A DNA stretch of 64,000 nucleotides from Aequorivita lipolytica (GCF_007997135.1 NZ_VORU01000001.1:124001-188000); one strand, 5' to 3'. Counted from the first letter of the stretch, positions 1-8,694 are shown. Notes: generated from the letters alone by a model not told the origin. Numbers and translations: made by a program.

Positions 1-2
1 TA

Positions 3-1085
3 GTTGAAAATATTTCTAAAGGCATTTCGGGGCTTGAAAAATATGAAGACACTTCGTTGTTGCCCGAACCTTTTTGTGCTTCCTTAATTTCTTCGGAAAA
101 AATAGAGAGCGAATTCAATAAAATTGGAGATACTTCAAAATTTACGAAGCTGGAGCAAATGATGATCCTTTCGTTGAAAAAAGTAATAACTGCTTCAAAT
201 ATTCCTTTAAATGAAAGAGTAGGATTGCTGATTTCAACAACAAAAGGAAATATCGATGTACTTGAAAAAGATAGCAATTTTCCCGAAAGCCGCGCCTATC
301 TAAGTGAACTTGGGAAAACAATCCAAAACTTTTTCGGCTTTAATAATGAAGCAATTGTACTCTCAAACGCCTGTGTTTCGGGTGTTTTGGTAATTTCAGT
401 AGCGAAGCGATTTATTTCTGAAGGAAAATACGATCACGTTTTTATAACCAGCGGCGATTTGGTGACCCAGTTTATACTTTCGGGTTTCAATTCATTTCAA
501 GCTTTATCGGCAGAACCTTGCAAACCGTACGATAAAAATAGGATTGGAATAAATCTCGGGGAAGTTGCTGCCAGTGTACTGGTTACTTCTTCAAAAGAAA
601 ACCTTTCGAAAGAAGCCGTTGAAATTTTGGGTGATGCAACCTGCAACGACGCGAACCACATTTCAGGGCCATCCCGAACGGGCGAAGGACTTTTCCGAAG
701 CGTAAAAGCTGCGTTGAAAGAGGCAAATATCACTTCTGCAGAAATAGATTATATTTCGGCACACGGCACCGCCACGCCATTTAATGATGAAATGGAGGCA
801 ATAGCGTTCAACAGATTGGGAATGGAAAATGTGCCGCTCAATAGTTTAAAAGGGTTTTTTGGGCATACTTTGGGCGCTTCAGGATTGTTGGAAACCATTG
901 TGGGAATGCATTCTATGGAAAAAAACACGCTTTTTATATCCAAAGGATTTGACGAACTTGGCGTTTCTAAAAAAATTAATATCGTCAAAACCAATACGCC
1001 AAAAAAGTTGAACATATTCCTTAAAACTGCATCGGGTTTTGGAGGCTGCAACTCGGCTGTGATTTTTAGCAAAACAACCAACTAA
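3..1085 (+). CDS. beta-ketoacyl-ACP synthase, 5'-truncated by the window edge
   Basis: The reading frame is open to the left edge, so the true start lies outside; the first possible internal start (TTG at 57) is not the real one. The protein is a thiolase-fold condensing enzyme. It keeps the catalytic cysteine in SNACVSG (TGT at 372-374) and both catalytic histidines, in ISAHGTAT and in FFGHTLGASG, so it should be an active C-C bond forming ketosynthase. It is the first visible gene of an aryl-polyene/flexirubin type cluster and would elongate the polyene chain on the acyl carrier protein at 2830. The downstream methyltransferase follows after 10 bases, which suggests one transcript. Assignment as a ketosynthase is firm; its exact chain-length role is inferred. 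Confidence 0.9.
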   Translation, partial: VENISKGISGLEKYEDTSLLPEPFCASLISSEKIESEFNKIGDTSKFTKLEQMMILSLKKVITASNIPLNERVGLLISTTKGNIDVLEKDSNFPESRAYLSELGKTIQNFFGFNNEAIVLSNACVSGVLVISVAKRFISEGKYDHVFITSGDLVTQFILSGFNSFQALSAEPCKPYDKNRIGINLGEVAASVLVTSSKENLSKEAVEILGDATCNDANHISGPSRTGEGLFRSVKAALKEANITSAEIDYISAHGTATPFNDEMEAIAFNRLGMENVPLNSLKGFFGHTLGASGLLETIVGMHSMEKNTLFISKGFDELGVSKKINIVKTNTPKKLNIFLKTASGFGGCNSAVIFSKTTN

Positions 1086-1095
1086 CCAACCATAA

Positions 1096-2190
1096 ATGCA
1101 AACAACAACCAAAAAAATGAGTGCTATTGAGGCTTTGGAAGAAGCGCATCGGATTGCTTTTGCGCCATTTGTTTTTCAGGCATCAGTGTCACTTCGGAAA
1201 CTTGGGATTCTCGATTATATTTTCGATAACCGGGAAACGGGCGGTCCTACAATTGCAGAGATTTCCGAAAAATTAATGTTAAGCCCATATGGCGTTGGCG
1301 TATTATTGGAAATTGCGGAAACCTCGAATATCATCTCTAAAAATGAGGATGAACAGTACGAGCTGACCAAAGTGGGTTATTTTCTCAACTACAATACCAC
1401 GGCTAGCGTGAACCTGAATTTTACAAATGATGTTTGTTATAAAGGTTTGTTCTATTTAAATGACTCAATTAAAAGCGGGAAACCCGAAGGGCTTAAAGAA
1501 CTTGGGCAGTGGCCAACTATTTATGAAGGACTTTCACAGTTAAAACCTGCGGAACAAAAATCTTGGTTTGATTTTGACCACCACTATTCTGACGGTATTT
1601 TTGAGGATGCACTTGAAAAAATATTTCAGAAGAAGCCAAAAACACTCTTTGATATTGGCGGAAACACTGGCAAATTTTCTATTAAATGCTGTAATTTCAA
1701 TGACGAAGTTAATGTGAAAATCGTCGATTTGCCTGGCCAACTGAATATTGCGTTGGCAAATGCTGAAAGCAATGGATTTAAAGATAGAATTACGGGCCAT
1801 CCCATAGATTGGCTCTCTGAAAATCCACAGATTCCAAAAGATGCTGATACTATATGGATGTGCCAATTTTTAGACTGCTTTTCGGAAGATGAAATATTGA
1901 AAGTCTTGAGCACTTGCGCCGAATCAATGGATGAAAATGCTGAGTTGATTATCGTTGAAACCTTTACCGATAGACAAAATTTTAAATCAACACAATTTAT
2001 TTTGGAAGCTACTTCGCTGTATTTTACGGTACTTGCTAACGGAAACAGCAAAATGTATCCGTCAAGTGTATTTTTAAAATTGATTGAAAAAGCAGGACTG
2101 CAAGTTCAGGAAGACATAAAACTTGGGGAATACCACACTATGTTAGTTTGCAAAAAGAATGTCTTAAGATCCCCCAAGGAGACTTTATGA
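1096..2190 (+). CDS. SAM-dependent methyltransferase of the pigment cluster
   Basis: A 364-residue class I methyltransferase of the O-methyltransferase type. The N-terminal roughly 110 residues look like the helical dimerisation/winged-helix domain (FAPFVFQASVSLRKLGILDY). The SAM-binding glycine motif DIGGNTGKFS follows near residue 190, and the acidic motif IVDLPGQL closes the Rossmann core. It probably methylates the aromatic head group or another position of the aryl polyene; this follows from its place between ketosynthase genes and is not shown by the sequence. ATG at 1096 is chosen; an in-frame ATG at 1117 is an alternative start. Confidence 0.85.
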   Translation: MQTTTKKMSAIEALEEAHRIAFAPFVFQASVSLRKLGILDYIFDNRETGGPTIAEISEKLMLSPYGVGVLLEIAETSNIISKNEDEQYELTKVGYFLNYNTTASVNLNFTNDVCYKGLFYLNDSIKSGKPEGLKELGQWPTIYEGLSQLKPAEQKSWFDFDHHYSDGIFEDALEKIFQKKPKTLFDIGGNTGKFSIKCCNFNDEVNVKIVDLPGQLNIALANAESNGFKDRITGHPIDWLSENPQIPKDADTIWMCQFLDCFSEDEILKVLSTCAESMDENAELIIVETFTDRQNFKSTQFILEATSLYFTVLANGNSKMYPSSVFLKLIEKAGLQVQEDIKLGEYHTMLVCKKNVLRSPKETL

Positions 2191-2212
2191 AAAATTTGAA
2201 TAAATAATATTC

Positions 2213-2833
2213 GTGTTGCTTCAAGAATTTCACATAAAAAGCTATTGTCATATAAAAAGCCAAACTGTTTCGGTCAATGGGCAAACTATTTTTAATGATG
2301 ATTCCGAAGATTTTTCAGCTTTTATAAAGAATGCATACAAGTTTTTGAAAACGGATTATCCCAAGTTTTTTAAAATGGACAACCTAAGCAAATTGGCTTT
2401 TTTAGCGGCAGATGTATTGTTGAAAAATGAAAACCTGAACGAAGAAGAAAACAACATCGCACTCATTTTTTCAAACAAAGCTTCCAGTTTGGACACAGAC
2501 CGAAAGCACCAAGCAGCGATTGAAAACGATGCTGAATATTTTCCCAGTCCTGCACTTTTTGTTTACACTTTGCCCAATATTTGTTTGGGAGAGATAAGTA
2601 TAAAACACAGACTGCATTCTGAAAATAGTTTTTTTATCTTTGACCGCTTTAACGCAGAGCATTTGCAACTTTACGCCAATAGTTTATTGCGAAGTGGAAA
2701 GGCCGAAAAAGTACTCTGCGGCTGGGTAGATTTAGATGAAAACAGCTACGATGCTTTTCTCTATTTAGTTGAAAATGAAGGCGAAATTGAACATAACACT
2801 GAAGAAATAAACAGATTATATAACATATTATGA
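2213..2833 (+). CDS. ketosynthase-like N-terminal-domain protein of the pigment cluster
   Basis: A 206-residue protein resembling the short ketoacyl-synthase-like proteins found in aryl-polyene clusters (Ketoacyl-synt_2 type). The segment SPALFVYTLPNICLGEI is typical of these proteins. It is only half the length of a real ketosynthase and shows neither a TACSS motif nor an HGTAT motif, so it is probably a non-catalytic partner or initiation factor. The start is a GTG at 2213 (or TTG at 2216), because a TAA lies in frame at 2201. Its stop overlaps the start of the acyl carrier protein gene in an ATGA, a sign of translational coupling. The family assignment comes from recalled similarity and is moderately sure. 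Confidence 0.65.
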   Translation: MLLQEFHIKSYCHIKSQTVSVNGQTIFNDDSEDFSAFIKNAYKFLKTDYPKFFKMDNLSKLAFLAADVLLKNENLNEEENNIALIFSNKASSLDTDRKHQAAIENDAEYFPSPALFVYTLPNICLGEISIKHRLHSENSFFIFDRFNAEHLQLYANSLLRSGKAEKVLCGWVDLDENSYDAFLYLVENEGEIEHNTEEINRLYNIL

Positions 2834-3087
2834 GCGACTTAAAACTAGAATTGAAAGAAAAAATCATTGAACAATTAAATCTCGAAGATGTTTCAGTTGC
2901 AGAGATTGCAGACGACGATTCGCTTTTTGGTGACGGTCTAGGCTTAGATTCCATTGACGCATTGGAACTTATTGTGATGCTGGACAAAGATTACGGCATC
3001 CGCTTGAGCGACCCAAAAGAGGGTAGAAAGATTTTTGAATCTGTACAGGTAATGGCAGATTATATTGAAGAACACCGCACGAAGTAA
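2830..3087 (+). CDS. acyl carrier protein
   Basis: An 85-residue carrier protein with the phosphopantetheine attachment serine at residue 41 in GLGLDSIDALEL. The rest is an acidic helical bundle of normal ACP length. It would carry the growing polyene between the cluster ketosynthases and the dehydratase at 8313. It starts inside the stop codon of the preceding gene (ATGA). It lies in a secondary-metabolite locus without fab neighbours, so it is most likely a dedicated ACP and not the housekeeping AcpP. Confidence 0.92.
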   Translation: MSDLKLELKEKIIEQLNLEDVSVAEIADDDSLFGDGLGLDSIDALELIVMLDKDYGIRLSDPKEGRKIFESVQVMADYIEEHRTK

Positions 3088-3093
3088 TTTTGA

Positions 3094-3119
3094 ATGTCAG
3101 GCTGAGCGCAGTCGAAGCC
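3094..3119. repeat. probable dispersed intergenic repeat (tgtcaggctgagcgcagtcg type)
   Basis: The 63-base gap between the ACP and the next ketosynthase holds an element reading tgtcaggctgagcgcagtcg followed by aagcc. Its ends (ggct and agcc) are complementary, so it can form an imperfect hairpin. I recall closely similar elements scattered between genes in many Flavobacteriia genomes. Only one copy is visible here, so its repeat status is inference. Confidence 0.45.
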
Positions 3120-3150
3120 TATTTAACTTTTACAAAACCTCTTATTTTAA

Positions 3151-4353
3151 ATGAGCAAAGGCGTAGCCATAACCGGAATGGGCATTATTTCTGCCATTGG
3201 CAACAATGTTGAAGAAAACTATAACGCGCTCATAAATGGCAAAAAAGGCATCACCCGAGTTGACAATATTGAAACCATCCAGCGCAGTGAAATTATGGTG
3301 GGTGAAGTAAAATTCACCAATGATGAATTGATTGCCCAATTAAATCTTCCGCCAGAAAATAACTATTCCCGAACCGCAATGCTCGGCGCCATAGCCGCAA
3401 AGGAAGCATTTGCAGATGCTGGAATTACCGATATAAAAAAATACAAAACAGGCATCGTTTCCGGCACCAGCGTGGGCGGAATGGATATGACCGAAAAATA
3501 TTATTACGAATATCTTACCGAAAAAGCTCCCCAAAAATACATTGAAAGCCACCACGCAGGCGATTCCACACAGAAAATTGCTGAGCAATTAGGGATTGAA
3601 GAAAGCCTGGTGACAACAATTAGTACTGCTTGTTCTTCCGCAGCAAATGCAATAATGTTGGGCGCACGTTTGATTAAATCTGGAAAGCTGGACAGAGTTT
3701 TGGTCGGGGGTGCAGACTGTCTTTCAAAATTTACAATCAATGGTTTCAAAACATTAATGATTTTAAGTGATACCTACAACACTCCTTTTGATGAAAACCG
3801 AAAAGGTTTGAATTTGGGTGAAGCAGCAGCGTTTTTGGTTTTGGAAAGTGACAAAGTGGTTAAAGCCGAAAACAGAAAAGTACTTGCCTACGTAAAAGGC
3901 TACGGAAATGCCAACGACGCCTTTCATCAAACCGCTTCTTCGGATAACGGTGATGGTGCAACTTTGGCGATGGAAAAAGCATTGAAAGTTGCAGGTTTAA
4001 AAGCTTCGGAAATTGACTATATAAATGCCCACGGCACTGCGACTGGCAATAATGACCTCTCGGAAGGCAGAGCGATACTTCGCGTTTTTGGCGAAGATTT
4101 GCTGGAATTCAGTTCAACAAAAGCGTATACAGGTCACACGTTGGCTGCTGCTGGAGCCATTGAAGCGGTCTATTCAGTTTTGGCATTACAGCACAATGTT
4201 ATTTTCCCAAACCTGAATTTTAAAACTCCGATGAAGGAATTTTCAATAATTCCGCAAACGGAATTGAAGCAAAAAGAATTGAATACGGTCCTTTCAAATT
4301 CGCTTGGTTTTGGGGGGAATTGTTCCACTGTAATATTTTCGAAGAAATCTTAG
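3151..4353 (+). CDS. beta-ketoacyl-ACP synthase (FabF-like) of the pigment cluster
   Basis: A full-length 400-residue condensing enzyme. The catalytic triad is intact: Cys161 in STACSSA, His294 in NAHGTATG and His329 in TGHTLAAAG. It would perform decarboxylative chain elongation with malonyl-ACP. Together with the degenerate ketosynthase at 5251 it may form a KS/chain-length-factor heterodimer of the kind known from aryl-polyene synthesis; that pairing is inferred from the locus. ATG at 3151 gives the usual FabF N-terminus (GVAITGMGIISAIG). A zeta-toxin-like gene, not a pigment gene, follows after 49 bases. Confidence 0.93.
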   Translation: MSKGVAITGMGIISAIGNNVEENYNALINGKKGITRVDNIETIQRSEIMVGEVKFTNDELIAQLNLPPENNYSRTAMLGAIAAKEAFADAGITDIKKYKTGIVSGTSVGGMDMTEKYYYEYLTEKAPQKYIESHHAGDSTQKIAEQLGIEESLVTTISTACSSAANAIMLGARLIKSGKLDRVLVGGADCLSKFTINGFKTLMILSDTYNTPFDENRKGLNLGEAAAFLVLESDKVVKAENRKVLAYVKGYGNANDAFHQTASSDNGDGATLAMEKALKVAGLKASEIDYINAHGTATGNNDLSEGRAILRVFGEDLLEFSSTKAYTGHTLAAAGAIEAVYSVLALQHNVIFPNLNFKTPMKEFSIIPQTELKQKELNTVLSNSLGFGGNCSTVIFSKKS

Positions 4354-4402
4354 CTAAAAAAAAACTTGACATTAGTCTATCTTTATAGTCCAGCAATTTC
4401 CG

Positions 4403-4987
4403 ATGAAAAGACTTTTTATTATTGCGGGTTGCAACGGAGCCGGAAAAACAACGGCATCTTATACAATTTTGCCCGACATCTTAGATTGCAACGAGTTTGT
4501 AAATGCAGATGAAATAGCAAAAGGCTTATCTCCATTCAATCCCGATAAAAGTTCATTTCAAGCTGGTAGGCTTATGTTGGAAAGAATTAGGGAGTTGATA
4601 AAAACACGAGGTAATTTCGCCTTCGAAACCACCCTGTCAACCAAAAGTTATAAAAATTTTGTCATTGAAGCTCAAAAAAGCGGATTTGAAGTAACCTTGC
4701 TTTTTTTCTATTTGCAGTCGCCAGAATTAGCCCTTAAAAGAGTTAAAACCCGGGTTGAGGAAGGTGGGCACAATATTCCTCCAAACGTAATTAAAAGACG
4801 CTATGAAAACGGTTTGAAAAACTTTTTCGGTATCTTTAAACCGATTGTTGATAAATGGATTTTTATCGATAATTCGGAGAACGGATTTAAAAAAACGATT
4901 GCAAAAGGAGATATAAAAGAAGAGCGAATCGAGAATTTAGAAACGTGGAATTTTTTAAAAGAAAAATATGATGAAGGAAAAAGATGA
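4403..4987 (+). CDS. zeta-toxin-like P-loop kinase
   Basis: A 194-residue P-loop protein. The Walker A motif is GCNGAGKTT at residues 9-17. It is followed by the NADEIAKGLSPFNP segment and a FETTLSTKSY motif, a pattern typical of chromosomal zeta-toxin/PezT-like kinases of Bacteroidota. Characterised zeta toxins phosphorylate UDP-N-acetylglucosamine; whether this one does is unknown, and many family members are not proven toxins. Its last 20 bases overlap the small gene at 4968, so the two form a unit. It interrupts the pigment cluster between two ketosynthase-type genes, which suggests insertion. Confidence 0.8.
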   Translation: MKRLFIIAGCNGAGKTTASYTILPDILDCNEFVNADEIAKGLSPFNPDKSSFQAGRLMLERIRELIKTRGNFAFETTLSTKSYKNFVIEAQKSGFEVTLLFFYLQSPELALKRVKTRVEEGGHNIPPNVIKRRYENGLKNFFGIFKPIVDKWIFIDNSENGFKKTIAKGDIKEERIENLETWNFLKEKYDEGKR

Positions 4988-5234
4988 ATTGACCGAACTG
5001 AGCCAAAAAATAGAAAAAGGTTTGAAAATTTCTTTTCAAAAGCTCATCGCATTCAAAAAATACAAAAACACACCATTTGTTTTTCAGCGAAAGGGTAAAA
5101 TCGTGGAAATATCTGCTGATGAAGTGGAAAGAGAACTGAAGGAATCAAAAAAAGCCAAGTCGTATAAAACAGAAGAAAAAATCCAATTGGTAAACGAACC
5201 CGCCGAAAAAACCCACAAGAAAGAAAAAAAATAG
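4968..5234 (+). CDS. small basic protein paired with the zeta-like kinase (possible antitoxin)
   Basis: An 88-residue Lys/Glu-rich protein with a predicted helical N-terminus (LTELSQKIEKGLKISFQKLI), a short beta-like stretch (TPFVFQRKGKIVEI) and a charged, probably disordered tail. It starts inside the 3' end of the kinase gene; either ATG at 4968 or ATG at 4971 could be used. I do not recognise a family with certainty. The overlap suggests a co-produced partner, for example an antitoxin or adaptor. In classical epsilon/zeta and PezA/T modules the antitoxin gene comes first, so the order here is reversed. Confidence 0.6.
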   Translation: MMKEKDELTELSQKIEKGLKISFQKLIAFKKYKNTPFVFQRKGKIVEISADEVERELKESKKAKSYKTEEKIQLVNEPAEKTHKKEKK

Positions 5235-5250
5235 AGATGTAAAAATAAGA

Positions 5251-6315
5251 ATGAAGAAAGTATACATAAACAGCATCGCTTCCATTTCGCCCCAAAAAAC
5301 TTTTGATAACAGTACATTTTTGGATGAAATAACCCATTACAACGATACAGTTATTTTCGCAGTTGATCCAGATTACAAACAATACATTCCGCCCGCCGCT
5401 GCCCGCCGAATGGCAAAAGGCATAAAAATGGGCGTGGTTGCTTCAAAAATCGCGATGAATGAAGCAGGAATTGAAACCGTTGACGCTATTATTACAGGTA
5501 CTGGAATGGGCTGTATGATAGATTCCGAAAAATTTGTCGGCGCCATTATTGACAACAACGAACAATATTTAACGCCAACCTCTTTTATCCAAAGTACGCA
5601 CAACACTGTTGCAGGACAGATTGCTTTGGGGATGGAATGCAAAGCTTACAACTTTACATACGTGCATTCGGCCATTTCCTTTGAATCTGCTTTGTTGGAT
5701 GCAAAAATGCAACTTGAAACCAACGAAGCGCAGCATATTTTGGTTGGAGGTGTTGAAGAATTGGGAGAACATACTACAAAGGTTCACCGAGTAATCAATC
5801 ACATAAAACCTGAGCCAGTTACTATTTCTGAAGTGTTAAATTCAAAAACCGAAGGTGCCGTTTTTAGCGAAGGAGCCAATTTTTTTGTTGTTTCCAACGA
5901 AAAAAAGCAAAGTTGTTATGCAGAATTAGTTGCTTTGGAAACATTCAATACCCTGAAAAAAGAAAGGGTTTCCAAGACCATTGAAAACTTTTTGGAAGAA
6001 AACAATTTGATGATTAGCGATATTGATGTTGTTGTTTTTGGAAACAACGGCGATGTGGATTTTGACAATTATTACAACCAACTTTCTGAAGGAATATTCA
6101 GTAAAACCCAACAGGTTTTTTACAAACATTTGGTTGGCGAAAACAATACTATTTCTGCTTTTGGGGTTTGGTTGGCATCAAAAATGCTGAAGACCCAAAC
6201 CATTCCAAAAATTGTAAAAATCAACGAAATAGATTCTACAAAAATAAAAATGGTTCTTTGCTACAATCAATACCGAGGTCAAAACCACAGCCTAGTTTTA
6301 CTAAAAAAATGTTGA
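5251..6315 (+). CDS. degenerate ketosynthase, probable chain-length-factor-like subunit
   Basis: A 354-residue protein with a ketosynthase fold: MKKVYINSIASISPQ N-terminus, IITGTGMGCM, FIQSTHNTVAGQIAL and a KHLVGENNTISAFG segment that replaces the usual GHTLGAAG. At the place of the catalytic cysteine it reads YVHSAISFES, so no active-site Cys is present, and the HGTAT motif is missing too. By analogy with type II PKS and aryl-polyene systems it probably pairs with an active ketosynthase (3151 or 1-1085) and shapes chain length. It starts 16 bases after the kinase-partner gene and ends overlapping the deacetylase-like gene. Confidence 0.78.
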   Translation: MKKVYINSIASISPQKTFDNSTFLDEITHYNDTVIFAVDPDYKQYIPPAAARRMAKGIKMGVVASKIAMNEAGIETVDAIITGTGMGCMIDSEKFVGAIIDNNEQYLTPTSFIQSTHNTVAGQIALGMECKAYNFTYVHSAISFESALLDAKMQLETNEAQHILVGGVEELGEHTTKVHRVINHIKPEPVTISEVLNSKTEGAVFSEGANFFVVSNEKKQSCYAELVALETFNTLKKERVSKTIENFLEENNLMISDIDVVVFGNNGDVDFDNYYNQLSEGIFSKTQQVFYKHLVGENNTISAFGVWLASKMLKTQTIPKIVKINEIDSTKIKMVLCYNQYRGQNHSLVLLKKC

Positions 6316-7085
6316 GATTTTATACCATAAACGCCCTGGCTTTAGTAGTCTTTTTTGGACTACTGCTCGCAGGTTTCTTCGGCGATGTTCCTGCTTGGCT
6401 TTACATTCTGTTTGTTTTTATTTGGGTTTTGATTACTGTAATTGGTTCTTTTCAAATTAAATTGAACTATCACTTTAATTCTTTTAATCACAATTATAAA
6501 ATTTCTGAAGACCACATTTCAATCACTTTTGACGATGGCCCACACCTAGATTTTACACCAAAAGTTTTATCACTTTTAAAAACTCACAACGCCAAAGCAA
6601 CTTTTTTCTTGATTGGAAAAAACGCCGAAAAGAATCCGGAAATAGTTCGCCAAATTATTGAGGAAGGCCATACTATCGGGAACCATTCGTATTCACATTC
6701 CAAGAATTTCGGATTTTTTTCTTCCGAAAAAGTAGTTGCTGAATTGAACCGAACAAATTCAGTTTTGAAAGAAATTACTGGAAAGGAATTGAAAATGTTT
6801 CGTCCACCTTTCGGTGTAACCAATCCAAATATTAAAAAAGCGTTGAAAAACACGGAACATTTTTCAATTGGTTGGAGCAAACGTAGCTTGGACACGACAA
6901 ACCTTTCCGAAGAAAAAATTTTCAAACGAATTACTTCCAACTTAAAAAAGGGAGATATAATTTTACTTCACGACAGCAGCGCAAAAACCGTTGCCGTATT
7001 GGAACAGTTATTGTTAACTTTGCCCTCGCACAAACTGCAGTCGGTTCCGGTGGACCGCTTACTAGAAATTGAAGCTTATGCGTAA
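6309..7085 (+). CDS. membrane-anchored polysaccharide deacetylase (NodB-like) of the pigment cluster
   Basis: A 258-residue protein. Two hydrophobic segments (about residues 8-22 and 30-50) anchor it. The NodB homology domain follows, with motif 1 TFDDGP at 73-78, the metal-binding HSYSH at 126-130, RPPFG at 165-169 and LLHD at 219-222, so all main carbohydrate-esterase-4 residues are present. The start is ATG at 6309, 7 bases inside the preceding gene; the longer open frame from 6168 runs through that gene and is not used. Its substrate in pigment synthesis is unknown; it may act on an envelope glycan or on the pigment glycoconjugate. Confidence 0.82.
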   Translation: MLRFYTINALALVVFFGLLLAGFFGDVPAWLYILFVFIWVLITVIGSFQIKLNYHFNSFNHNYKISEDHISITFDDGPHLDFTPKVLSLLKTHNAKATFFLIGKNAEKNPEIVRQIIEEGHTIGNHSYSHSKNFGFFSSEKVVAELNRTNSVLKEITGKELKMFRPPFGVTNPNIKKALKNTEHFSIGWSKRSLDTTNLSEEKIFKRITSNLKKGDIILLHDSSAKTVAVLEQLLLTLPSHKLQSVPVDRLLEIEAYA

Positions 7086-7707
7086 TTATTTTTTATTTTT
7101 ATTTTTTATTTTTATTGGCAGCTCAATTCAAGCGCAGGAAACTGCAATGAGTGCTTCTGAAATTACCTCTTTCAAAGAAAAAGTAATCGCTTCCGCGAAA
7201 ACAACCCAAACCATTAAAACTGATTTTACACAATACAAGCACCTCGATTTTTTGGCGGATGATGTGAAAACTTCTGGAAAAATGGTTTTTAAAGCACCTA
7301 ATTTAGTAAAATGGGAATACACAAATCCCTACCAATACAGCGTGATTTTTAAGGAAGACCAACTGCTCATTAACGATGGAGGCACAAAAAGTAAAGTAGA
7401 TATTGGAAACAGCAAACTTTTCAAAAAACTGAACCAATTAATTGTGAGCAGTGTGAAAGGAAATATGTTTAACGATGCAGATTTTACGGTTTCGTTTTTT
7501 AAATCTTCAAAATATTATAAAGCTGTTTTTATACCGAAAGACAAGAAAATAGCGGGTTATATAGCTTCGTTTGAGTTACTTTTCAATAAAGATGACGCAC
7601 AAGTTTATGAAGTGAAAATGGTAGAACCATCGCAGGATTTCACCAAAATAGTCTTCAATAATCGCACATTAAATACAGCAGTAAATGATTCGATTTTTAG
7701 CAATTAG
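7078..7707 (+). CDS. LolA-like periplasmic carrier protein of the pigment cluster
   Basis: A 209-residue secreted protein with a signal peptide (about residues 1-19, ending SSIQA). The body has the LolA-type pattern: IKTDFTQYKHLDFLADD, SGKMVFKAPNLVKWEYTNPY, and LLINDGGTKSKVDIG. LolA shuttles lipoproteins; homologues in aryl-polyene clusters are thought to carry the lipid-like product across the periplasm. ATG at 7078 overlaps the previous stop by 8 bases. It overlaps the following lipoprotein gene by 23 bases, supporting joint expression. Confidence 0.8.
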   Translation: MRNYFLFLFFIFIGSSIQAQETAMSASEITSFKEKVIASAKTTQTIKTDFTQYKHLDFLADDVKTSGKMVFKAPNLVKWEYTNPYQYSVIFKEDQLLINDGGTKSKVDIGNSKLFKKLNQLIVSSVKGNMFNDADFTVSFFKSSKYYKAVFIPKDKKIAGYIASFELLFNKDDAQVYEVKMVEPSQDFTKIVFNNRTLNTAVNDSIFSN

Positions 7708-8311
7708 TCTTTTAATTATAGCTGTTCTGACTTCATGTTCACTTAAAACAACTGAGGGATTAAGACAGGTACACTTCAATCGAATGGAGGTTGAAAACCC
7801 TTATTTTTCGAATGCCAATATTGATTATGTGTACAAGGCGAAAATTGAAGTTTATAAAAAGAATTTTGGCGGAATATTAATCATAAAAAAAATTGGACCA
7901 GCAAACCATCGTGTTGTTTTTACTACTGAATTCGGCAGCAAGCTGTTTGATTTTGAGTTTGAAGGTGAAACTTTTACGAAGCATTTTATAGTAGAAGATT
8001 TAGACAAAAAACTAATTATCGATATTTTGCAGGATGATTTTAGGGTATTGGTAAACGAAAGCGCTAAGGTTTTGTCGGTTTATGAATCGAAAAATCAAAG
8101 GATATACAAAACAGAATCTAATGAAAGATTCAATTTTTATTTCTTGGAAGACGAGTCCGAAAAATTGGAAAAGATTGTAAATACGACAGAATCAAGGGAA
8201 AAAGTAACAATAGATTTTACTTCTGCCGAAGCGGGTATAGCCCAAACTATTGCTATAAAACACAACAATATCAAGCTAACAATTGACTTGGAAAAATTCA
8301 AAAAAGAATAA
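7685..8311 (+). CDS. lipoprotein of the pigment cluster (possibly LolB-like)
   Basis: A 208-residue lipoprotein. The signal peptide IRFLAISLLIIAVLTSC ends in a lipobox with cysteine at residue 18. The remaining sequence is beta-rich (alternating hydrophobic strands such as HRVVFTTEFGSKLFDFEFEG). It directly follows and overlaps the LolA-like gene, so a LolB-like outer-membrane receptor role is plausible, but I see no diagnostic motif. No catalytic residues can be recognised. Confidence 0.65.
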   Translation: MIRFLAISLLIIAVLTSCSLKTTEGLRQVHFNRMEVENPYFSNANIDYVYKAKIEVYKKNFGGILIIKKIGPANHRVVFTTEFGSKLFDFEFEGETFTKHFIVEDLDKKLIIDILQDDFRVLVNESAKVLSVYESKNQRIYKTESNERFNFYFLEDESEKLEKIVNTTESREKVTIDFTSAEAGIAQTIAIKHNNIKLTIDLEKFKKE

Positions 8312-8312
8312 T

Positions 8313-8678
8313 ATGCTCATCGAAGGATTATATAAAGTTATTTCCACCGAAAAGACAGCCGAAGGCATTTTGGTAAAAGTCCATTTAAACAAAGATCACG
8401 CTATTTTTAAAGGGCATTTCCCCGGAAACCCTGTAATGCCAGGTGTTTGTATGATTCAAATTATAAAGGAACTGACTGAGGAAGCAACGGGAAAAAATTT
8501 GTTTTTGTCCGTTTCTTCAAACATAAAATTTATGGCGATTATCAACCCTGAAAAAAATCCCGATTTGCAGATTGTTATTGATATTACTGAAGAAAATGGC
8601 GAAGTGAAAGTAAAAAACACATCTTCTTTCGATGAAACCGTAGCGCTTAAGTTGAGCGCTACTTTTGAAATTGTTTAA
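8313..8678 (+). CDS. 3-hydroxyacyl-ACP dehydratase (hotdog fold) of the pigment cluster
   Basis: A 121-residue single hotdog domain with the FabZ/FabA-type motif GHFPGNPVMPG (residues 34-44) containing the catalytic His35. It would remove water from 3-hydroxyacyl-ACP intermediates to create the conjugated double bonds of the polyene. The start is ATG at 8313, one base after the upstream stop. It resembles the ApeI/ApeP-type dehydratases of aryl-polyene loci, a comparison from family knowledge. Confidence 0.85.
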   Translation: MLIEGLYKVISTEKTAEGILVKVHLNKDHAIFKGHFPGNPVMPGVCMIQIIKELTEEATGKNLFLSVSSNIKFMAIINPEKNPDLQIVIDITEENGEVKVKNTSSFDETVALKLSATFEIV

Positions 8679-8694
8679 GAAATAAACGGCTTCT

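Noticed and set aside
4366-4386. TTGACA-like and TATCTTTATA-like boxes before the zeta-like kinase
   Set aside because: Spacing of about 10 bases is too short for a -33/-7 pair of this phylum, so I do not call a promoter.
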